The notes under the pieces were generated by a model, which was not told where the DNA came from, made no database searches, and was given only the letters and a program-made list of their open reading frames with translations. From Pseudoalteromonas citrea (lineage in GTDB: Bacteria > Pseudomonadota > Gammaproteobacteria > Enterobacterales > Alteromonadaceae): DNA of 64,000 bases. Position numbers and translations under genes: made by a program. Numbering within the stretch: the stretch's first letter is position 1; every line of letters starts with the position of its first letter. Positions 23,890-34,450 of this stretch are shown here, piece after piece. The DNA is taken from positions 62,001 to 126,000 of the forward strand of contig NZ_AHBZ03000012.1 of the NCBI RefSeq assembly GCF_000238375.3, given 5' to 3'.

Positions 23890-25923
23890 TTAGCTGTTAG
23901 TTTTAGCGTGCTGCCTAACAGCATCTAGATGTTTTGCTTCAATTTCTTCTACTTGCTCAACAGGCACGTAATAGTCTTTATTACGTTCAAATGAGTACAT
24001 GATCCAAGATCCAATCATGCCCAAGAAACCAAATGCCGCCATCCACCAAATATGCCAAACAAATGCAAAACCCATCACCAATGAGAAGGCACTGATCACC
24101 ACGCCAGCCCAAGTATTTTTCGGCATGTGGATCTTTTTATATTTATCCGGCGCTTGATACGCAAGACCGTGCTCTTTCTTATAATAATGCTCATCTCTGT
24201 CGTGAATTTTCGGCAGTTCAGCAAAGTTATAAAACGGTGGAGGTGACGACGTTGCCCATTCAAGCGTACGTGCATTCCAAGGATCGCCCGTCACGTCTTT
24301 GTTTTTATGGCGATCACGAATACTGACAAAGATTTGATAGAATTGCGTCATGATCCCTGCCAATACAATCAATGCACCACCAGCTGCAATCCACAATAAT
24401 GGCGTCCATTCTGGGTTATCGTAATAGTTCAGACGACGCGTCATGCCGTTGAAACCCAAAATGTAAAGAGGCATAAAGGCTGCGAAGAAACCGATAGTCC
24501 ATAAAGCACAGGCTAGTTTCCCAAGCTTTTCATCTAGCATAAAACCTGTCGCTTTCGGGAACCAATAAGTCATACCCGCAAAATAGCCAAATACGGCGCC
24601 ACCAATGATCACATTATGGAAGTGAGCGATAAGAAACAAACTGTTGTGTAATACAAAGTCGGCTGCTGGGACCGCCAACATGACACCTGTCATCCCACCG
24701 ATTGTAAAGGTAAATAAGAAGCTACATGTCCACCACATTGACGCTGAAAACTCGACGCGACCTTTATACATGGTAAATAGCCAATTAAATATCTTCACCC
24801 CGGTGGGGACGGATATGATCATGGTGGCAATGCCGAAGAAGGCATTCACACTCGCCCCAGCCCCCATAGTAAAGAAGTGGTGTAACCAAACGACCATAGA
24901 CAGCACCATGATCACCGCCGTCGCCCACACCAATGATGTATACCCAAACAAACGTTTACGAGAGAAAGTTGCCGTTATCTCAGAGAAAATACCAAAAGCA
25001 GGTAAAATTAAGATATAAACTTCTGGATGACCCCATGCCCAAATGAGGTTCACATACATCATCTGGTTACCACCAAGATCATTGGTAAAGAAGTTAGTAC
25101 CAATATATCTATCTAGGGTCAGTAAGGTAATGGTCACCGTTAAAATAGGGAACGAGATAATGATCAATACGTTCGCACACAACGAAGTCCACGTGAATAC
25201 AGGCATTTGCATTAACTTCATGCCAGGCGCACGCATTCTAAGAATCGTTACGAAGAAATTAACACCCGTAAGCAAGGTGCCGATCCCTGAGATCTGTAAT
25301 GCCCAGAGCCAATAATCAACCCCGACCCAGGGACTGTACTCCAACCCAGATAAGGGAGGATATGCCAACCAACCGGTTGCAGCGAATTCACCTACAAACA
25401 GCGACACGTTAACTAATACTGCGCCGACCACAAATAGCCAAAAACTCAATGAGTTTAAGAAAGGAAATGCCACATCTCTTGCGCCAATTTGCAGTGGCAC
25501 CACAATGTTCATTAACCCCACGACCAATGGCATGGCGACGAAGAAGATCATGATCACGCCATGGGCAGTAAATATTTGGTCGTAATGTTCAGGAGGTAAA
25601 TAGCCCGCGCCAACACTGTCGGCGGTGGCAAGAGCTTGCTGCGCTCGCATCATCAAGGCATCAGCAAAACCACGCACTAACATGATGATCGCAGCAATAA
25701 TATACATTATGCCTATTTTTTTATGGTCAACGGACGTGATCCATTCGTCCCATAGGTAACGCCATTTACCCATTTTGGTTATTAATGCGAATAAGAAGAT
25801 ACCACCTAGCGCAACGGCAATCATTACCGGCAAAATAACAGGGTCATGGACTGGAATAGAATCCCATGTCAACTTACCCGTAAGCGGATCTGGATCTGTA
25901 ATAATGGTGGCTTTACTGCCCAT
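23890..25923 (-). CDS. cyoB: Cytochrome bo quinol oxidase subunit I
   Basis: Heme-copper oxidase catalytic subunit, 677 aa (E. coli 663). Key segments include [25 protein letters not shown] (low-spin heme His), [17 protein letters not shown] (His-Tyr crosslink region of CuB), [11 protein letters not shown] (CuB His pair) and [12 protein letters not shown] (heme ligands), plus about 15 membrane helices. It oxidises ubiquinol, reduces oxygen to water and pumps protons. It overlaps cyoA by 11 bases. Confidence 0.97.
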   Translation of the reverse strand: MGSKATIITDPDPLTGKLTWDSIPVHDPVILPVMIAVALGGIFLFALITKMGKWRYLWDEWITSVDHKKIGIMYIIAAIIMLVRGFADALMMRAQQALATADSVGAGYLPPEHYDQIFTAHGVIMIFFVAMPLVVGLMNIVVPLQIGARDVAFPFLNSLSFWLFVVGAVLVNVSLFVGEFAATGWLAYPPLSGLEYSPWVGVDYWLWALQISGIGTLLTGVNFFVTILRMRAPGMKLMQMPVFTWTSLCANVLIIISFPILTVTITLLTLDRYIGTNFFTNDLGGNQMMYVNLIWAWGHPEVYILILPAFGIFSEITATFSRKRLFGYTSLVWATAVIMVLSMVVWLHHFFTMGAGASVNAFFGIATMIISVPTGVKIFNWLFTMYKGRVEFSASMWWTCSFLFTFTIGGMTGVMLAVPAADFVLHNSLFLIAHFHNVIIGGAVFGYFAGMTYWFPKATGFMLDEKLGKLACALWTIGFFAAFMPLYILGFNGMTRRLNYYDNPEWTPLLWIAAGGALIVLAGIMTQFYQIFVSIRDRHKNKDVTGDPWNARTLEWATSSPPPFYNFAELPKIHDRDEHYYKKEHGLAYQAPDKYKKIHMPKNTWAGVVISAFSLVMGFAFVWHIWWMAAFGFLGMIGSWIMYSFERNKDYYVPVEQVEEIEAKHLDAVRQHAKTNS

Positions 25924-26761
25924 TTTGTACCCCAGTATATTTTTCTATGGTTTTCTTGAAATGCAATGGATCAACATCGGCGAAATGCTCAACCTCATTG
26001 TCTTTAGACTTTACGGTCAGTGCCTGATAAGTCGGCTCGTCTAATACCTTTGGCGAGGCTTTTACTTTATCAACCCACTGCTCAAATGCTTCATCAGATA
26101 CAGAGTGCGTTTTAAACTTCATACCTGAAAAACCAAAGCCGCTGTAGTTTGCCGATAAACCTCTAAACACCCCTTCTTCTGATGCCATCAAATTCAATCG
26201 ATTCTCCATACCTGCCATGGCATAAATTTGGCTACCCAATCGCGGTATAAAGAATGAATTCATCACCGTATCTGAGGTGATCAAAAACTCGATAGGCTTG
26301 TTAACTGGTATGGCAATTTCATTCACCGTAGCAATTTGTTGCTCTGGATAAATAAATAGCCACTTCCAATCTAACGCAACCACCTGAATGGTGAGTGTGT
26401 CTTCATCTTTACCCAGTGGTTTTCTTGGGTCGAGTGAGTGTGATGTCACATATGTTACATACGCCAGTGCGGCAACAATTAAACAAGGAACTAACCAAAC
26501 GATAATTTCAATCTTGGTCGAGTGCTCCCAATGCGGTTTGTACTCGGCTTTGGTATTGCCCTTTCTAAATTTATAAGGAAAGTAAATCGACATAAACAAG
26601 ACAGGAATAATGACAATGAGGAGCAAGCCAGTAGAGATTAGAATGAGGTCTTTAGCCTGTTCACCAATCGGCCCTTTAGGGTCAAATAGTGCCAGTTCAC
26701 AACCACTCAGAGACAGTGTGAGTACAATAATAATTGTGCTCAGCAACAACTTTTTAAACAT
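25913..26761 (-). CDS. cyoA: Cytochrome bo quinol oxidase subunit II
   Basis: Start set at Met 26761 (MFKKLLLS), which gives a normal lipoprotein signal ending SLSG-C; an upstream Met at 26800 is less likely. 282 aa with a membrane hairpin and a cupredoxin domain that lacks CuA ligands, as in quinol oxidases ([36 protein letters not shown]). First gene of the cyo operon; the 244 bases upstream carry Fur- and FNR-type sites. Confidence 0.96.
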   Translation of the reverse strand: MFKKLLLSTIIIVLTLSLSGCELALFDPKGPIGEQAKDLILISTGLLLIVIIPVLFMSIYFPYKFRKGNTKAEYKPHWEHSTKIEIIVWLVPCLIVAALAYVTYVTSHSLDPRKPLGKDEDTLTIQVVALDWKWLFIYPEQQIATVNEIAIPVNKPIEFLITSDTVMNSFFIPRLGSQIYAMAGMENRLNLMASEEGVFRGLSANYSGFGFSGMKFKTHSVSDEAFEQWVDKVKASPKVLDEPTYQALTVKSKDNEVEHFADVDPLHFKKTIEKYTGVQNGQ

Positions 26762-26847
26762 ACGAAACCTATCTGATTTCAATTCTGCACCGATATTCAC
26801 CCTTTTTATTCAAAGCGTAATTACAGTTTAAGAATATTTAATTGATA

Positions 26848-26862
26848 TGATAATAATTACCA
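26848..26862. promoter_or_regulatory. Fur-type operator upstream of cyoA
   Basis: TGATAATAATTACCA matches the 7-1-7 Fur core TGATAATNATTATCA at all but one position. It lies 87-101 bases before cyoA and about 145 bases before the divergent gene at 27006. Iron-responsive control of a heme-rich oxidase is known in enterics. Confidence 0.65.
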
Positions 26863-26915
26863 TTTGTATTTTCGTTGCGATTTTAAATGTTGTTAACTAG
26901 AAACTCAACCCCTGC

Positions 26916-26929
26916 TTGATGTAGATCAA
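26916..26929. promoter_or_regulatory. FNR-type operator in the cyoA / 27006 intergenic region
   Basis: TTGATGTAGATCAA is a perfect match to the FNR consensus TTGATNNNNATCAA. It lies about 155 bases before cyoA and 77 bases before the divergent gene. FNR could repress cyo under low oxygen, activate the divergent gene, or both. Confidence 0.75.
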
Positions 26930-27005
26930 AGATTTTTTTATCTTTTGACGTATGGCAGCTACACTAATTTAAGGTCATATTGATCAAGTATTTATTGGGG
27001 GCACA

Positions 27006-27521
27006 ATGAAAAGACTGTTTTATGCGACCAACACCCTAGATGACGCCGAGTCTATTTCTGATGAGGTGCATAAATTAGGCATAGATGACCACCACTTTTA
27101 TGTGCTTAGCCGCGATGAAGGCGGGATTAAATCGCACCACTTGCATGGGTCTTCGAACATTGATAAAACCGACATCATTGCCGCTAAAAAGCGCGCAAAA
27201 ATGATGGCATCAGGCGCACTGGCAATTATTATAGCCGCCGTTGCACTTTCAACAAATGCACTCAACAGCCAACTACTTTGGGCCATATTTGCCGCAATAT
27301 GTGCTTATGTGGTGATCAGCTTTATTTTGCTTATTACCGGTGGATCATTTGATGGCTATTTTAAGTCACTCATTAACGAACGACTTGATTCTGGCGAAGT
27401 GATTATTATTATTGACGTAGAAAAATCACAGTCGAAAAAGGTAGAAAAGCAACTCGACACCCATGACCATGCACAATTTTTAGCCGACAGTTCAAACTTA
27501 GCGTCTCCAATACCTGATTAA
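27006..27521 (+). CDS. Membrane protein of unknown function, divergent from cyo
   Basis: 171 aa. The N-terminal 65 residues (RLFYATNTLDDAESISDEVHKLGIDDHHFYVLSRDE) resemble the small alpha/beta sensor-like domain found before two membrane helices in general-stress proteins. Two hydrophobic helices follow (about 69-88 and 92-113), then a soluble tail with a beta strand (EVIIIIDVEKSQS) and a low-complexity end. GGGGG lies 6 bases before the ATG. Function unknown; the shared upstream region with FNR and Fur sites suggests response to oxygen or iron. Confidence 0.7.
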   Translation: MKRLFYATNTLDDAESISDEVHKLGIDDHHFYVLSRDEGGIKSHHLHGSSNIDKTDIIAAKKRAKMMASGALAIIIAAVALSTNALNSQLLWAIFAAICAYVVISFILLITGGSFDGYFKSLINERLDSGEVIIIIDVEKSQSKKVEKQLDTHDHAQFLADSSNLASPIPD

Positions 27522-27527
27522 GCGCCT

Positions 27528-27567
27528 ACTTCAGTGCCGAGAGAGACCATACCCACGGCACTGAAGT
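27528..27567. terminator. Convergent hairpin between 27521 and phoD
   Basis: Perfect 11-bp stem ACTTCAGTGCC (27528-27538) with GGCACTGAAGT (27557-27567), 18-nt loop. No clear T-run on either strand. Confidence 0.5.
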
Positions 27568-27628
27568 AAATAAACGATAAATAAAAACACAAAGTCAGCT
27601 TAGTCACTTGCTAAGTTGTTAATCATCT

Positions 27629-29338
27629 TCAACTTATCAGGCTGTGTTGCAGCACTTTATTCGTAACGGTAAAGGCTTGCTCATGTACTGTAGAAATAAA
27701 GTGAAACTCACTCTCCACTGAGTCTGCAGTAAAAGTCACCGTCATAAAACCGCGCTGGTGGATATTCGCGAAATCCAAATCATCAATCAGTAATTGCAGC
27801 GCGTGCGCAAAGTGCTCGGTTTGCTCTGCTGGTAATTGTAAATAGTATTCCAAACCGGGAGAGCTTATCCCAGGTGTCGCAAATTCATAACCACAGGGTT
27901 GCCCTTGTGCATTACACAACCGACCCGACCACGCATTATGCGTGTCGCCAGCTAATACCACTAAGTTCTTATTTGCAGAGCGCGCCGTTTGCAACAATAC
28001 TTCCCGCTCAACAGGGTAACCATCCCATGCGTCCAAGTTATAGGGTGCGACAAAACCTACACGGGCTTTTTCTTGCTCAGTCAACCCTTGATCACCTGCT
28101 ATCGCACGCCCTTTAATCTGTGCTAGCTCCGTTAATTGCTGCGCCATCGTGTTTGATGGATTTGCCAAAGTCGTCAAAAGCTCTGCTGGCATCATCATTT
28201 TCGTCATGAGCACTTGCTGCCCTAACACTTGCCATTTAGCATTCGAGGTTTTCATGCCGTCAGTGAGCCAAGTCAGCTGCTTGTTCCCTAACAATTGCTG
28301 TTCTGGCGTTGCTAAATCGGCTTGAAAACGCGAAAAATCCATTTCAGCGGAGTTTGGATCTATATAGTTTTGATACTCTAATGCTTTAACTCGTGCTTCA
28401 TTACGCGTATCTAACATATAAAGCGACACGAGATCACCAAACTCAAATTTTCGATATAACGCTTCAGTTTGATCTTTCACATAAGGTCGAACAGGCATCC
28501 ATTCATAATAAGCTTGGAGTGCGGCCAACTTTCGTTCACTAAACACCCCCTCACCTTCATTATGATTTTCTGCCCCATCACGATACGTATCATTACATAT
28601 TTCATGGTCATCCCACACGGCGATAAAAGGAGCCCTTTGATGTAACGCTTGCAACCCTTGGTCTGTACGGTATTTGCTATATCGTTTACGATAATCATCC
28701 AATGAAATAATTTCTTGGGCATTGTCAGCCTCAAGGTCGCGACCCAATGCGCTCGCACGTTCTGTGGCGTATTCGCCCATACCATATTCATAAATGTAAT
28801 CGCCTAGATGCAAAACGGCATCGAGATCATTGATCTTGGCAGCTTCTGCATACGCATGAAAATATCCTGCAGGGTAATTTGCACATGACATAACAGCAAA
28901 TTTCACTTTAGAAATATCATTGCTCGGTAAGGTTTTGCATTGGCCAGTAGGTGAAATAGTCGTGTCGGTCACGAAACGATAATAATAGTGTGTATTTGCT
29001 TTAAGCCCTGCTAAATCGACTTTAACGGTATAGTCATTTTTTTGCAAAGCGACAACGCTTTCATTTATTTTAGCTATTGTAAATTCAGGATCTTCAGCAA
29101 CTTGCAGCGTCAGATTGATAGTACTGATACTCTGTTCAGGCGTCACTCTAGTCCACAGAATGATACTTTCAGTCAACGGATCTCCACTGGCAACACCATG
29201 TTTAAAATCAATTGCGACTTCGTTACTTGCCAACGATTCACCGCGACTACTGCAACCCGCTAAAGACATTGCCACAGTGGTCGCGCCGACGCCAAGTAAT
29301 GCACTTTTCATAAAATCACGGCGAGATAAACTACTCAT
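27629..29338 (-). CDS. phoD: PhoD-family alkaline phosphatase
   Basis: 569 aa, exported by the Tat system: SRRDFMKSALLG (twin arginines at 6-7) followed by a hydrophobic stretch ending LAGCSS, which could also be a lipobox. It has an N-terminal Ig-like domain (FKHGVASGDPLTESIILWTRVTPE) and a metallophosphatase core with AVMSCANYPAGYFHAY, LHLGDYIYEYG, AVWDDHEICNDTY, WQVLGQQVLMTKM and VVLAGDTHNAWSG. It hydrolyses phosphomono- and diesters in the periplasm using Ca and Fe in studied members. No Pho box was recognised upstream. Confidence 0.93.
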   Translation of the reverse strand: MSSLSRRDFMKSALLGVGATTVAMSLAGCSSRGESLASNEVAIDFKHGVASGDPLTESIILWTRVTPEQSISTINLTLQVAEDPEFTIAKINESVVALQKNDYTVKVDLAGLKANTHYYYRFVTDTTISPTGQCKTLPSNDISKVKFAVMSCANYPAGYFHAYAEAAKINDLDAVLHLGDYIYEYGMGEYATERASALGRDLEADNAQEIISLDDYRKRYSKYRTDQGLQALHQRAPFIAVWDDHEICNDTYRDGAENHNEGEGVFSERKLAALQAYYEWMPVRPYVKDQTEALYRKFEFGDLVSLYMLDTRNEARVKALEYQNYIDPNSAEMDFSRFQADLATPEQQLLGNKQLTWLTDGMKTSNAKWQVLGQQVLMTKMMMPAELLTTLANPSNTMAQQLTELAQIKGRAIAGDQGLTEQEKARVGFVAPYNLDAWDGYPVEREVLLQTARSANKNLVVLAGDTHNAWSGRLCNAQGQPCGYEFATPGISSPGLEYYLQLPAEQTEHFAHALQLLIDDLDFANIHQRGFMTVTFTADSVESEFHFISTVHEQAFTVTNKVLQHSLIS

Positions 29339-29655
29339 ACTTGTTCCTTACTTTACTACTTCGCTAAAAGAACAGGCATCATAAGGAGGTGACATGACAT
29401 TTTTACGACTGGTCACACCACATGTTCGATGTTTAATTCCTAAATAGACATGATTTCGCCATCACTTCCACCTTGCTGCATTTTCAATCGAACGCTTTTT
29501 TTTATTATGAAGGATAATGAGTTACATAGGTTAAAATTTGCGCGTCAATAGATGTTTACTGAATAACAATGCATAAACACCCCAAATAAATGCATCAATC
29601 AATCATTTTCTATATGATGCCGCCCAAATACAAATCTAATAATGAGACAACAAGT

Positions 29656-30915
29656 ATGAGTAACGCCTCAGGAGCAATATCCCATGATATGCCTTCAAGC
29701 GATGCAGGGCGCTGGAGCAAACATGATACACAGTGGGTTCTAAGCTTATTTGGTACAGCCGTTGGCGCAGGTATTTTATTTTTACCGATAAATATCGGTA
29801 TCGGTGGATTTTGGCCTTTACTGATCATGACTGTATTAGCGTTTCCGATGACTTATTTAGCACACCGAGGTCTTGCCCGTTTTGTGCTATCTTCAAAGCG
29901 TACTGACGCTGACTTTACTGATGTCGTCGAGGAGCATTTCGGTGCAGGCGCAGGTCGCTTGATCTCATTACTTTACTTTTTCTCTATCTTTCCCATTTTG
30001 CTTATTTATGGTGTCGGCTTAACCAACACTGTTGATAGCTTTATTGTTAACCAATTAGAATTGAGCTCACCGCCACGCATTGTACTGTCAGGTATTTTAG
30101 TCGCGGGTATGATCGCCATAATGATGGGTGGTGAAAAGCTACTAATGCGCACATTCTCTGCGTTAGTCTATCCCCTTGTCGCTGTACTTCTGTTTTTATC
30201 GCTTTACCTTATACCAAATTGGCAAATGCCGGTGATCACCACCCCTGATGCGGCAAGCCTTACACAAACACTGTGGTTATCAGTCCCTATCGTGGTGTTT
30301 TCATTTAGTCATGCAGCCGCAATTTCCAGCTTTGTCAACGTGCAACGTCGCCACTATAAAGAGCGTGCTGTTAGCAAATCAGAAAACATCTTGCAGTACA
30401 CCTCGATAATGCTTATCGCGTTTGTGCTACTTTTTGTATTTTCTTGTGTGTTGTCGTTGTCACCGGCGCAAATGGCAGAAGCAAAACAAGCTAATGTGTC
30501 TGTATTATCTTATTTAGCTAATATTTATGAGAACCCTTACATTGCTATGCTTGGCCCATTGGTTGCATTTATTGCGATTACTTCTTCATTTTTAGGCCAC
30601 TTTTTAGGTGCGCGTGAAAGCTTTAATGGTTTATTGAACAAACAAACCTCACTTGAGATCAAAGTAATCGATAAGCTTGGTATTGTAATGATGTTTGTCG
30701 CTATTTGGATTTGCTCAGTACTAAACCCAAGTATTTTAGATATGATGGGAGCAATTTCGGGGCCAATTATTGCTATGATCTTGTTTATCATGCCAACTAT
30801 TGCAGTTTATAAGGTTCCTGCATTACAAAAATATAAGGGCAAGATAGGGACTTATTTCGTACTCGTTGTCGGTTTACTTTCAGTATCTGCCTTGTTATTT
30901 AATATGTTTGGCTAA
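29656..30915 (+). CDS. SdaC/HAAAP-family amino acid (serine-type) transporter
   Basis: Inner-membrane amino acid:cation symporter of the HAAAP family (SdaC, TdcC). Eleven hydrophobic helices, beginning with the family signature WVLSLFGTAVGAGILFLPINIGIGGFWPLL and containing VPIVVFSFSHAAAISSFV and SSFLGHFLGARESFNGL. The frame is open from 29590, but the extra N-terminus is unusual, and Met 29656 (MSNASGA) with a weak GAGA upstream is preferred; 419 aa. Serine or another hydroxy-amino acid is the likely substrate. It is monocistronic, closed by the terminator at 30928. Confidence 0.88.
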   Translation: MSNASGAISHDMPSSDAGRWSKHDTQWVLSLFGTAVGAGILFLPINIGIGGFWPLLIMTVLAFPMTYLAHRGLARFVLSSKRTDADFTDVVEEHFGAGAGRLISLLYFFSIFPILLIYGVGLTNTVDSFIVNQLELSSPPRIVLSGILVAGMIAIMMGGEKLLMRTFSALVYPLVAVLLFLSLYLIPNWQMPVITTPDAASLTQTLWLSVPIVVFSFSHAAAISSFVNVQRRHYKERAVSKSENILQYTSIMLIAFVLLFVFSCVLSLSPAQMAEAKQANVSVLSYLANIYENPYIAMLGPLVAFIAITSSFLGHFLGARESFNGLLNKQTSLEIKVIDKLGIVMMFVAIWICSVLNPSILDMMGAISGPIIAMILFIMPTIAVYKVPALQKYKGKIGTYFVLVVGLLSVSALLFNMFG

Positions 30916-30927
30916 CGTATACAAACA

Positions 30928-30953
30928 AGCCCCTGTAAATGCAGGGGCTTTTT
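30928..30953. terminator. Bidirectional terminator between transporter and PPIase genes
   Basis: Stem AGCCCCTG (30928-30935) with CAGGGGCT (30942-30949) followed by TTTT. Placed between convergent genes. Confidence 0.85.
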
Positions 30954-30958
30954 AAACT

Positions 30959-31726
30959 TTAAACTTGCTGATACCGCCGTAACAAAAAGAAGAACATAAA
31001 TAGTAGCCCCCCAAACATTGATCCGCTTGATGATTCATCTGGCTCGGGCGTTGGTACTGGTTTTGGTTGCGTATCAATTAACGTATTGGTCTTAGGTGAT
31101 AAATTGTCTGCTGTCGTTGGATCAGAATCGATGATCACAACGCTATTAACTGCAATCAAATTACTGCCATCTGGATCGATGTCTACATCGTTGCATTGCT
31201 CTGCGGTATAGTTTATTACTGGTACCTTTTCACATCGCTCTAAGTTCGATATTTTATCGATCACGGCCATACCCTCTTCAGTGGTTACTTGGCCAAAAAC
31301 TGTGTACCCGCCATTGCCTGGGTCTAAACTGCTGCTATTATCGGTTACATTAAAATACCATTGGCTAGTTGCACTATTAGGTTCACGGGGTAACTTTGCC
31401 ATTGCAATCGTGCCACGCAAATTTGATAGTTTCGGTTCATTGGTAATTGGCGCATAGGTCGCTATCTTGTCTAGTGGGATATTGCCTTCATATTTAAATC
31501 CACCCCCTTGTAAAACTGAGTTAGGTAAACTGCGGTGTATAATCGAGTCAGAATACCTTCCCTGCTCAACATAGCGTAAGAAATTCTTGACCGTGATAGG
31601 TGTTGTTTGGTCAAACAAGTTAACTTGAAATGAGCCTTTAGAGGTTTGAAATTCAACAATTGTCGCAAAAGCAGTGCTACTTGTACCAAGTAAAGCCGAA
31701 ATAAAGAGTGCTCTAAATCTATTCAT
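30959..31726 (-). CDS. Exported cyclophilin-type PPIase with GlyGly-CTERM tail
   Basis: 255 aa. The signal peptide ends TAFA. The cyclophilin domain (about 23-200) contains FQVNLFDQTTPITVKNFLRYV, IIHRSLPNSVLQGGGF, GTIAMAKLPREPNSATSQWYFNV and YTVFGQVT; it would isomerise proline bonds outside the cytoplasm. A Pro-rich linker leads to the C-terminal SSSGSMFGGLLFMFFFLLRRY, a Ser/Gly motif, hydrophobic helix and basic end typical of GlyGly-CTERM sorting signals. These are processed by rhombosortase and usually hand proteins to the type II secretion pathway and cell surface. A sorted PPIase is uncommon. Confidence 0.85.
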   Translation of the reverse strand: MNRFRALFISALLGTSSTAFATIVEFQTSKGSFQVNLFDQTTPITVKNFLRYVEQGRYSDSIIHRSLPNSVLQGGGFKYEGNIPLDKIATYAPITNEPKLSNLRGTIAMAKLPREPNSATSQWYFNVTDNSSSLDPGNGGYTVFGQVTTEEGMAVIDKISNLERCEKVPVINYTAEQCNDVDIDPDGSNLIAVNSVVIIDSDPTTADNLSPKTNTLIDTQPKPVPTPEPDESSSGSMFGGLLFMFFFLLRRYQQV

Positions 31727-32166
31727 ATCTTAATCAATTACTCCATTACTTTATTCGTAAAGACACCTCATTAAGGACCAGATTACAGACAAAGAAATTG
31801 AATAACCATTTAATTTCTATAGATTTACAAAAGATAACAACTTTCGTTAGTGCCTTTACAAAACACCGTCAAAACAACGAATAACGGTCAACTTACTATT
31901 AAGGTTACCTGTTTTCACTAGACTAACCCCGTCATTGCAAACGTTCAGAGCAATCACTAAATACAACTCACAGAACCACCAGCTCAAGCATGAGTGGGAC
32001 TAATGAGGTATACTGCAACAAAGAATCCCTATTAGCAGGATTATAAACAAAGTTAAAATGATAGCGCTGTCATTAAAAACTTTAAATTTAAAGGCTTATA
32101 ACAATTGCAGCTTTGCAATACACTCGATATTATTACCTTAAAACCAATGATTTATAATGAATTAAC
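31727..32166. other. Intergenic region, no clear element
   Basis: 440 AT-rich bases between divergent genes. It must contain promoters for both, but no operator, hairpin with T-run or small gene with a ribosome site stood out. Confidence 0.5.
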
Positions 32167-34368
32167 TTGTATAAGCTGCGACAATTTTTCCACCTAGATG
32201 AAAAGCTCCACCACCCTTTACATGTCGTTAATTGGCAAGTCAGTGCATTGCGGCTGATGTTAATGGCCGTGTTAATCGTCTCTATGGCGATTTCATCACA
32301 CAGCTTATATATCTACTTAACATCTCAAACTCCCAGCTATTTACTCATAACCAGCGGTGCAAGCACCATTGTATTCGGTCTCTTGTTTTTTAGCCGTAAA
32401 CATTATTTATTTAGCGCACATGCTTTGCTCCTAACCATCACCGCTTTTGCTGTTTGTATCCACCTTTTTACGCCAGCTATAAATGTAATACAGATTGGGG
32501 CAACTATTACCTATGTAACACCCGTGATAGCACTCTTGTTGATAGGCCGAAAAACAGCAGCATATTATATGCTTTTAAACTTACTCCCCCTGTATATTAT
32601 TTTTCAAGACTTAGGTACGCCTGCCAGAAACGCCCAAGCAGAACTGCTACACAACGCGCATTTTTATATTCACAGTTTTGTTTTTTTCTTTTTTAATATT
32701 TGTATTCCATTAGCAGTATGGCGTACCAGTTTGGCTGCAATACACTTGCAACAGCAGCTACAAGAACATAGCCAATTGTTAGAGCAACAAAAAAACCTAT
32801 ATCGCAAATTTTTCCAAAACGCCTACTCAGCTATTATTCTGGTCAATGAAGAGCAACAAATCGTTGAAGCAAACCAAAAAGCAAAACAGTTGCTTAACCT
32901 CTATCATCATCCCTTACCATGCCATAGTAAACTCATATTCAACGATGTAATCGATGAGAGCTGCAAGCTCTATAAACGCGCCAACTCAATTTTACAAATT
33001 GACGCAAAAGAGCGCCATGAAAAATCCTTATCTGCTTGGTATATCAGCGATGCCTCAGAGCAGTTTTACCTTGAGCAACAATTTAAGGCACTCGGTGCAC
33101 AACATCATCAAACTAAGTACTTTAATACCCAAGTTAATTTACCAAACAAAACATGGCTAAGTGAGCAAATCGATATCGCAGTGAAAGGCGCTAGCCCATT
33201 CATTGTCGCTATTGCGGATAACCAAAACTTACAAGTACTAGAGCACGGCGTAGATGCTGAACAACGTAAATTACTATACAAGCACATCAATAAAATATTT
33301 GAACACCATAATCAGGCAAACAGTGCTGTCGCTTATTTAGGTTCCGGCCGACTAGGCTTTATTGCAAACCATAATGGCTTGCTTCAAGAAACAGCCAAGC
33401 AATGGCAGCAAAACCTTGATTTTTGGCTACGCTTGGGGAACCTGCAATACCATGCTAAATACGCGGTTTCAATTGCAGCCTATCCGCAGCATGGGTATAG
33501 CGCCGAACGTTTGTTAAAAAATGCAGTACAAGCATGTGAGTTACGTCATTCCAATGCACTTTACTCTGTTTTTGACTTTAGCTTTAAGAAACAACGTCTC
33601 GGTCGCCATGAAATGGCACTTTTACTAGAAAAAGCACTTGAGCACAATGAGTTAGAGATTTACTTACAAGGCAAGCATTTCGCGTGTGGTCGATTGATTG
33701 GTTTTGAAGCGCTGGCTCGCTGGCATAGCCACTTACTAGGCCCTGTGCCTGCAGGGGAATTTATTGCAATAGCCGAGGAGTTTGGTTTAATCGAAGCATT
33801 AACGCAGTATATAATGGGTAAATTGTGTCAAACCCTATCAAACTACCCCGTTTTACCAGTACCAGTCGCTGTTAATGTAAGCGCTCAAGATTTAGAGCAA
33901 GAAGACTTTGCAAAGCAAATTAAAGCCCACTTAAAGAAGTACAACCTAGCGGCAAGTGCTATCGAACTTGAGCTCACAGAATATAGTATTGCAAATGATA
34001 GAGCCCACACCTTGATGCAACTCAAATCACTGAGTCAATTTGGTATAAAGTTAGCAATAGACGATTTTGGTACTGGTTACTCAAATATCGCTCGGTTAAT
34101 TGAGTACCCAATTAATCGACTTAAATTTGACCGTAGTTTATTAGACAAGATCGACACTGACAGAAACCAACATGCATTACTCAGCGGCATGGTGAAAATA
34201 TGCGCGAAACTTGGTATTGCAGCCCTTGCGGAAGGAGTTGAAACGACAGCCCAACGAGATGCACTTGCTGAGCTTGGTATGCAAGAATTTCAAGGTTTTC
34301 TTTACTCAAAGCCGCAACCGATTGACCAGGTGCTCGCGCCTTATGTATTGCAACTACAAGCACATTAG
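32167..34368 (+). CDS. Membrane EAL-domain c-di-GMP phosphodiesterase with degenerate GGDEF
   Basis: 733 aa, TTG start (an in-frame TGA at 32158 leaves no upstream ATG). Six or so N-terminal helices (about 25-185) form a MASE-like sensor, followed by a coiled coil, a PAS-like domain (KFFQNAYSAIILVNEEQQ), a GGDEF-fold domain without the motif (AYLGSGRLGFIANH in its place) and an EAL domain. The EAL domain keeps the catalytic set: E514-A-L, NVSAQDL, ELELTEYS, AIDDFGTGYSN, LKFDRSL, AEGVET and QGFLYSKP. It should hydrolyse c-di-GMP and favour motility; the dead GGDEF is probably regulatory. Stand-alone gene. Confidence 0.92.
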   Translation: MYKLRQFFHLDEKLHHPLHVVNWQVSALRLMLMAVLIVSMAISSHSLYIYLTSQTPSYLLITSGASTIVFGLLFFSRKHYLFSAHALLLTITAFAVCIHLFTPAINVIQIGATITYVTPVIALLLIGRKTAAYYMLLNLLPLYIIFQDLGTPARNAQAELLHNAHFYIHSFVFFFFNICIPLAVWRTSLAAIHLQQQLQEHSQLLEQQKNLYRKFFQNAYSAIILVNEEQQIVEANQKAKQLLNLYHHPLPCHSKLIFNDVIDESCKLYKRANSILQIDAKERHEKSLSAWYISDASEQFYLEQQFKALGAQHHQTKYFNTQVNLPNKTWLSEQIDIAVKGASPFIVAIADNQNLQVLEHGVDAEQRKLLYKHINKIFEHHNQANSAVAYLGSGRLGFIANHNGLLQETAKQWQQNLDFWLRLGNLQYHAKYAVSIAAYPQHGYSAERLLKNAVQACELRHSNALYSVFDFSFKKQRLGRHEMALLLEKALEHNELEIYLQGKHFACGRLIGFEALARWHSHLLGPVPAGEFIAIAEEFGLIEALTQYIMGKLCQTLSNYPVLPVPVAVNVSAQDLEQEDFAKQIKAHLKKYNLAASAIELELTEYSIANDRAHTLMQLKSLSQFGIKLAIDDFGTGYSNIARLIEYPINRLKFDRSLLDKIDTDRNQHALLSGMVKICAKLGIAALAEGVETTAQRDALAELGMQEFQGFLYSKPQPIDQVLAPYVLQLQAH

Positions 34369-34450
34369 GGAAGATATCTAGTGACTCTTTAATGTGCTTG
34401 TAGTTTCAATAAAATATACATGACGCTCAAGATGTGAGGCCTTGTATTTT

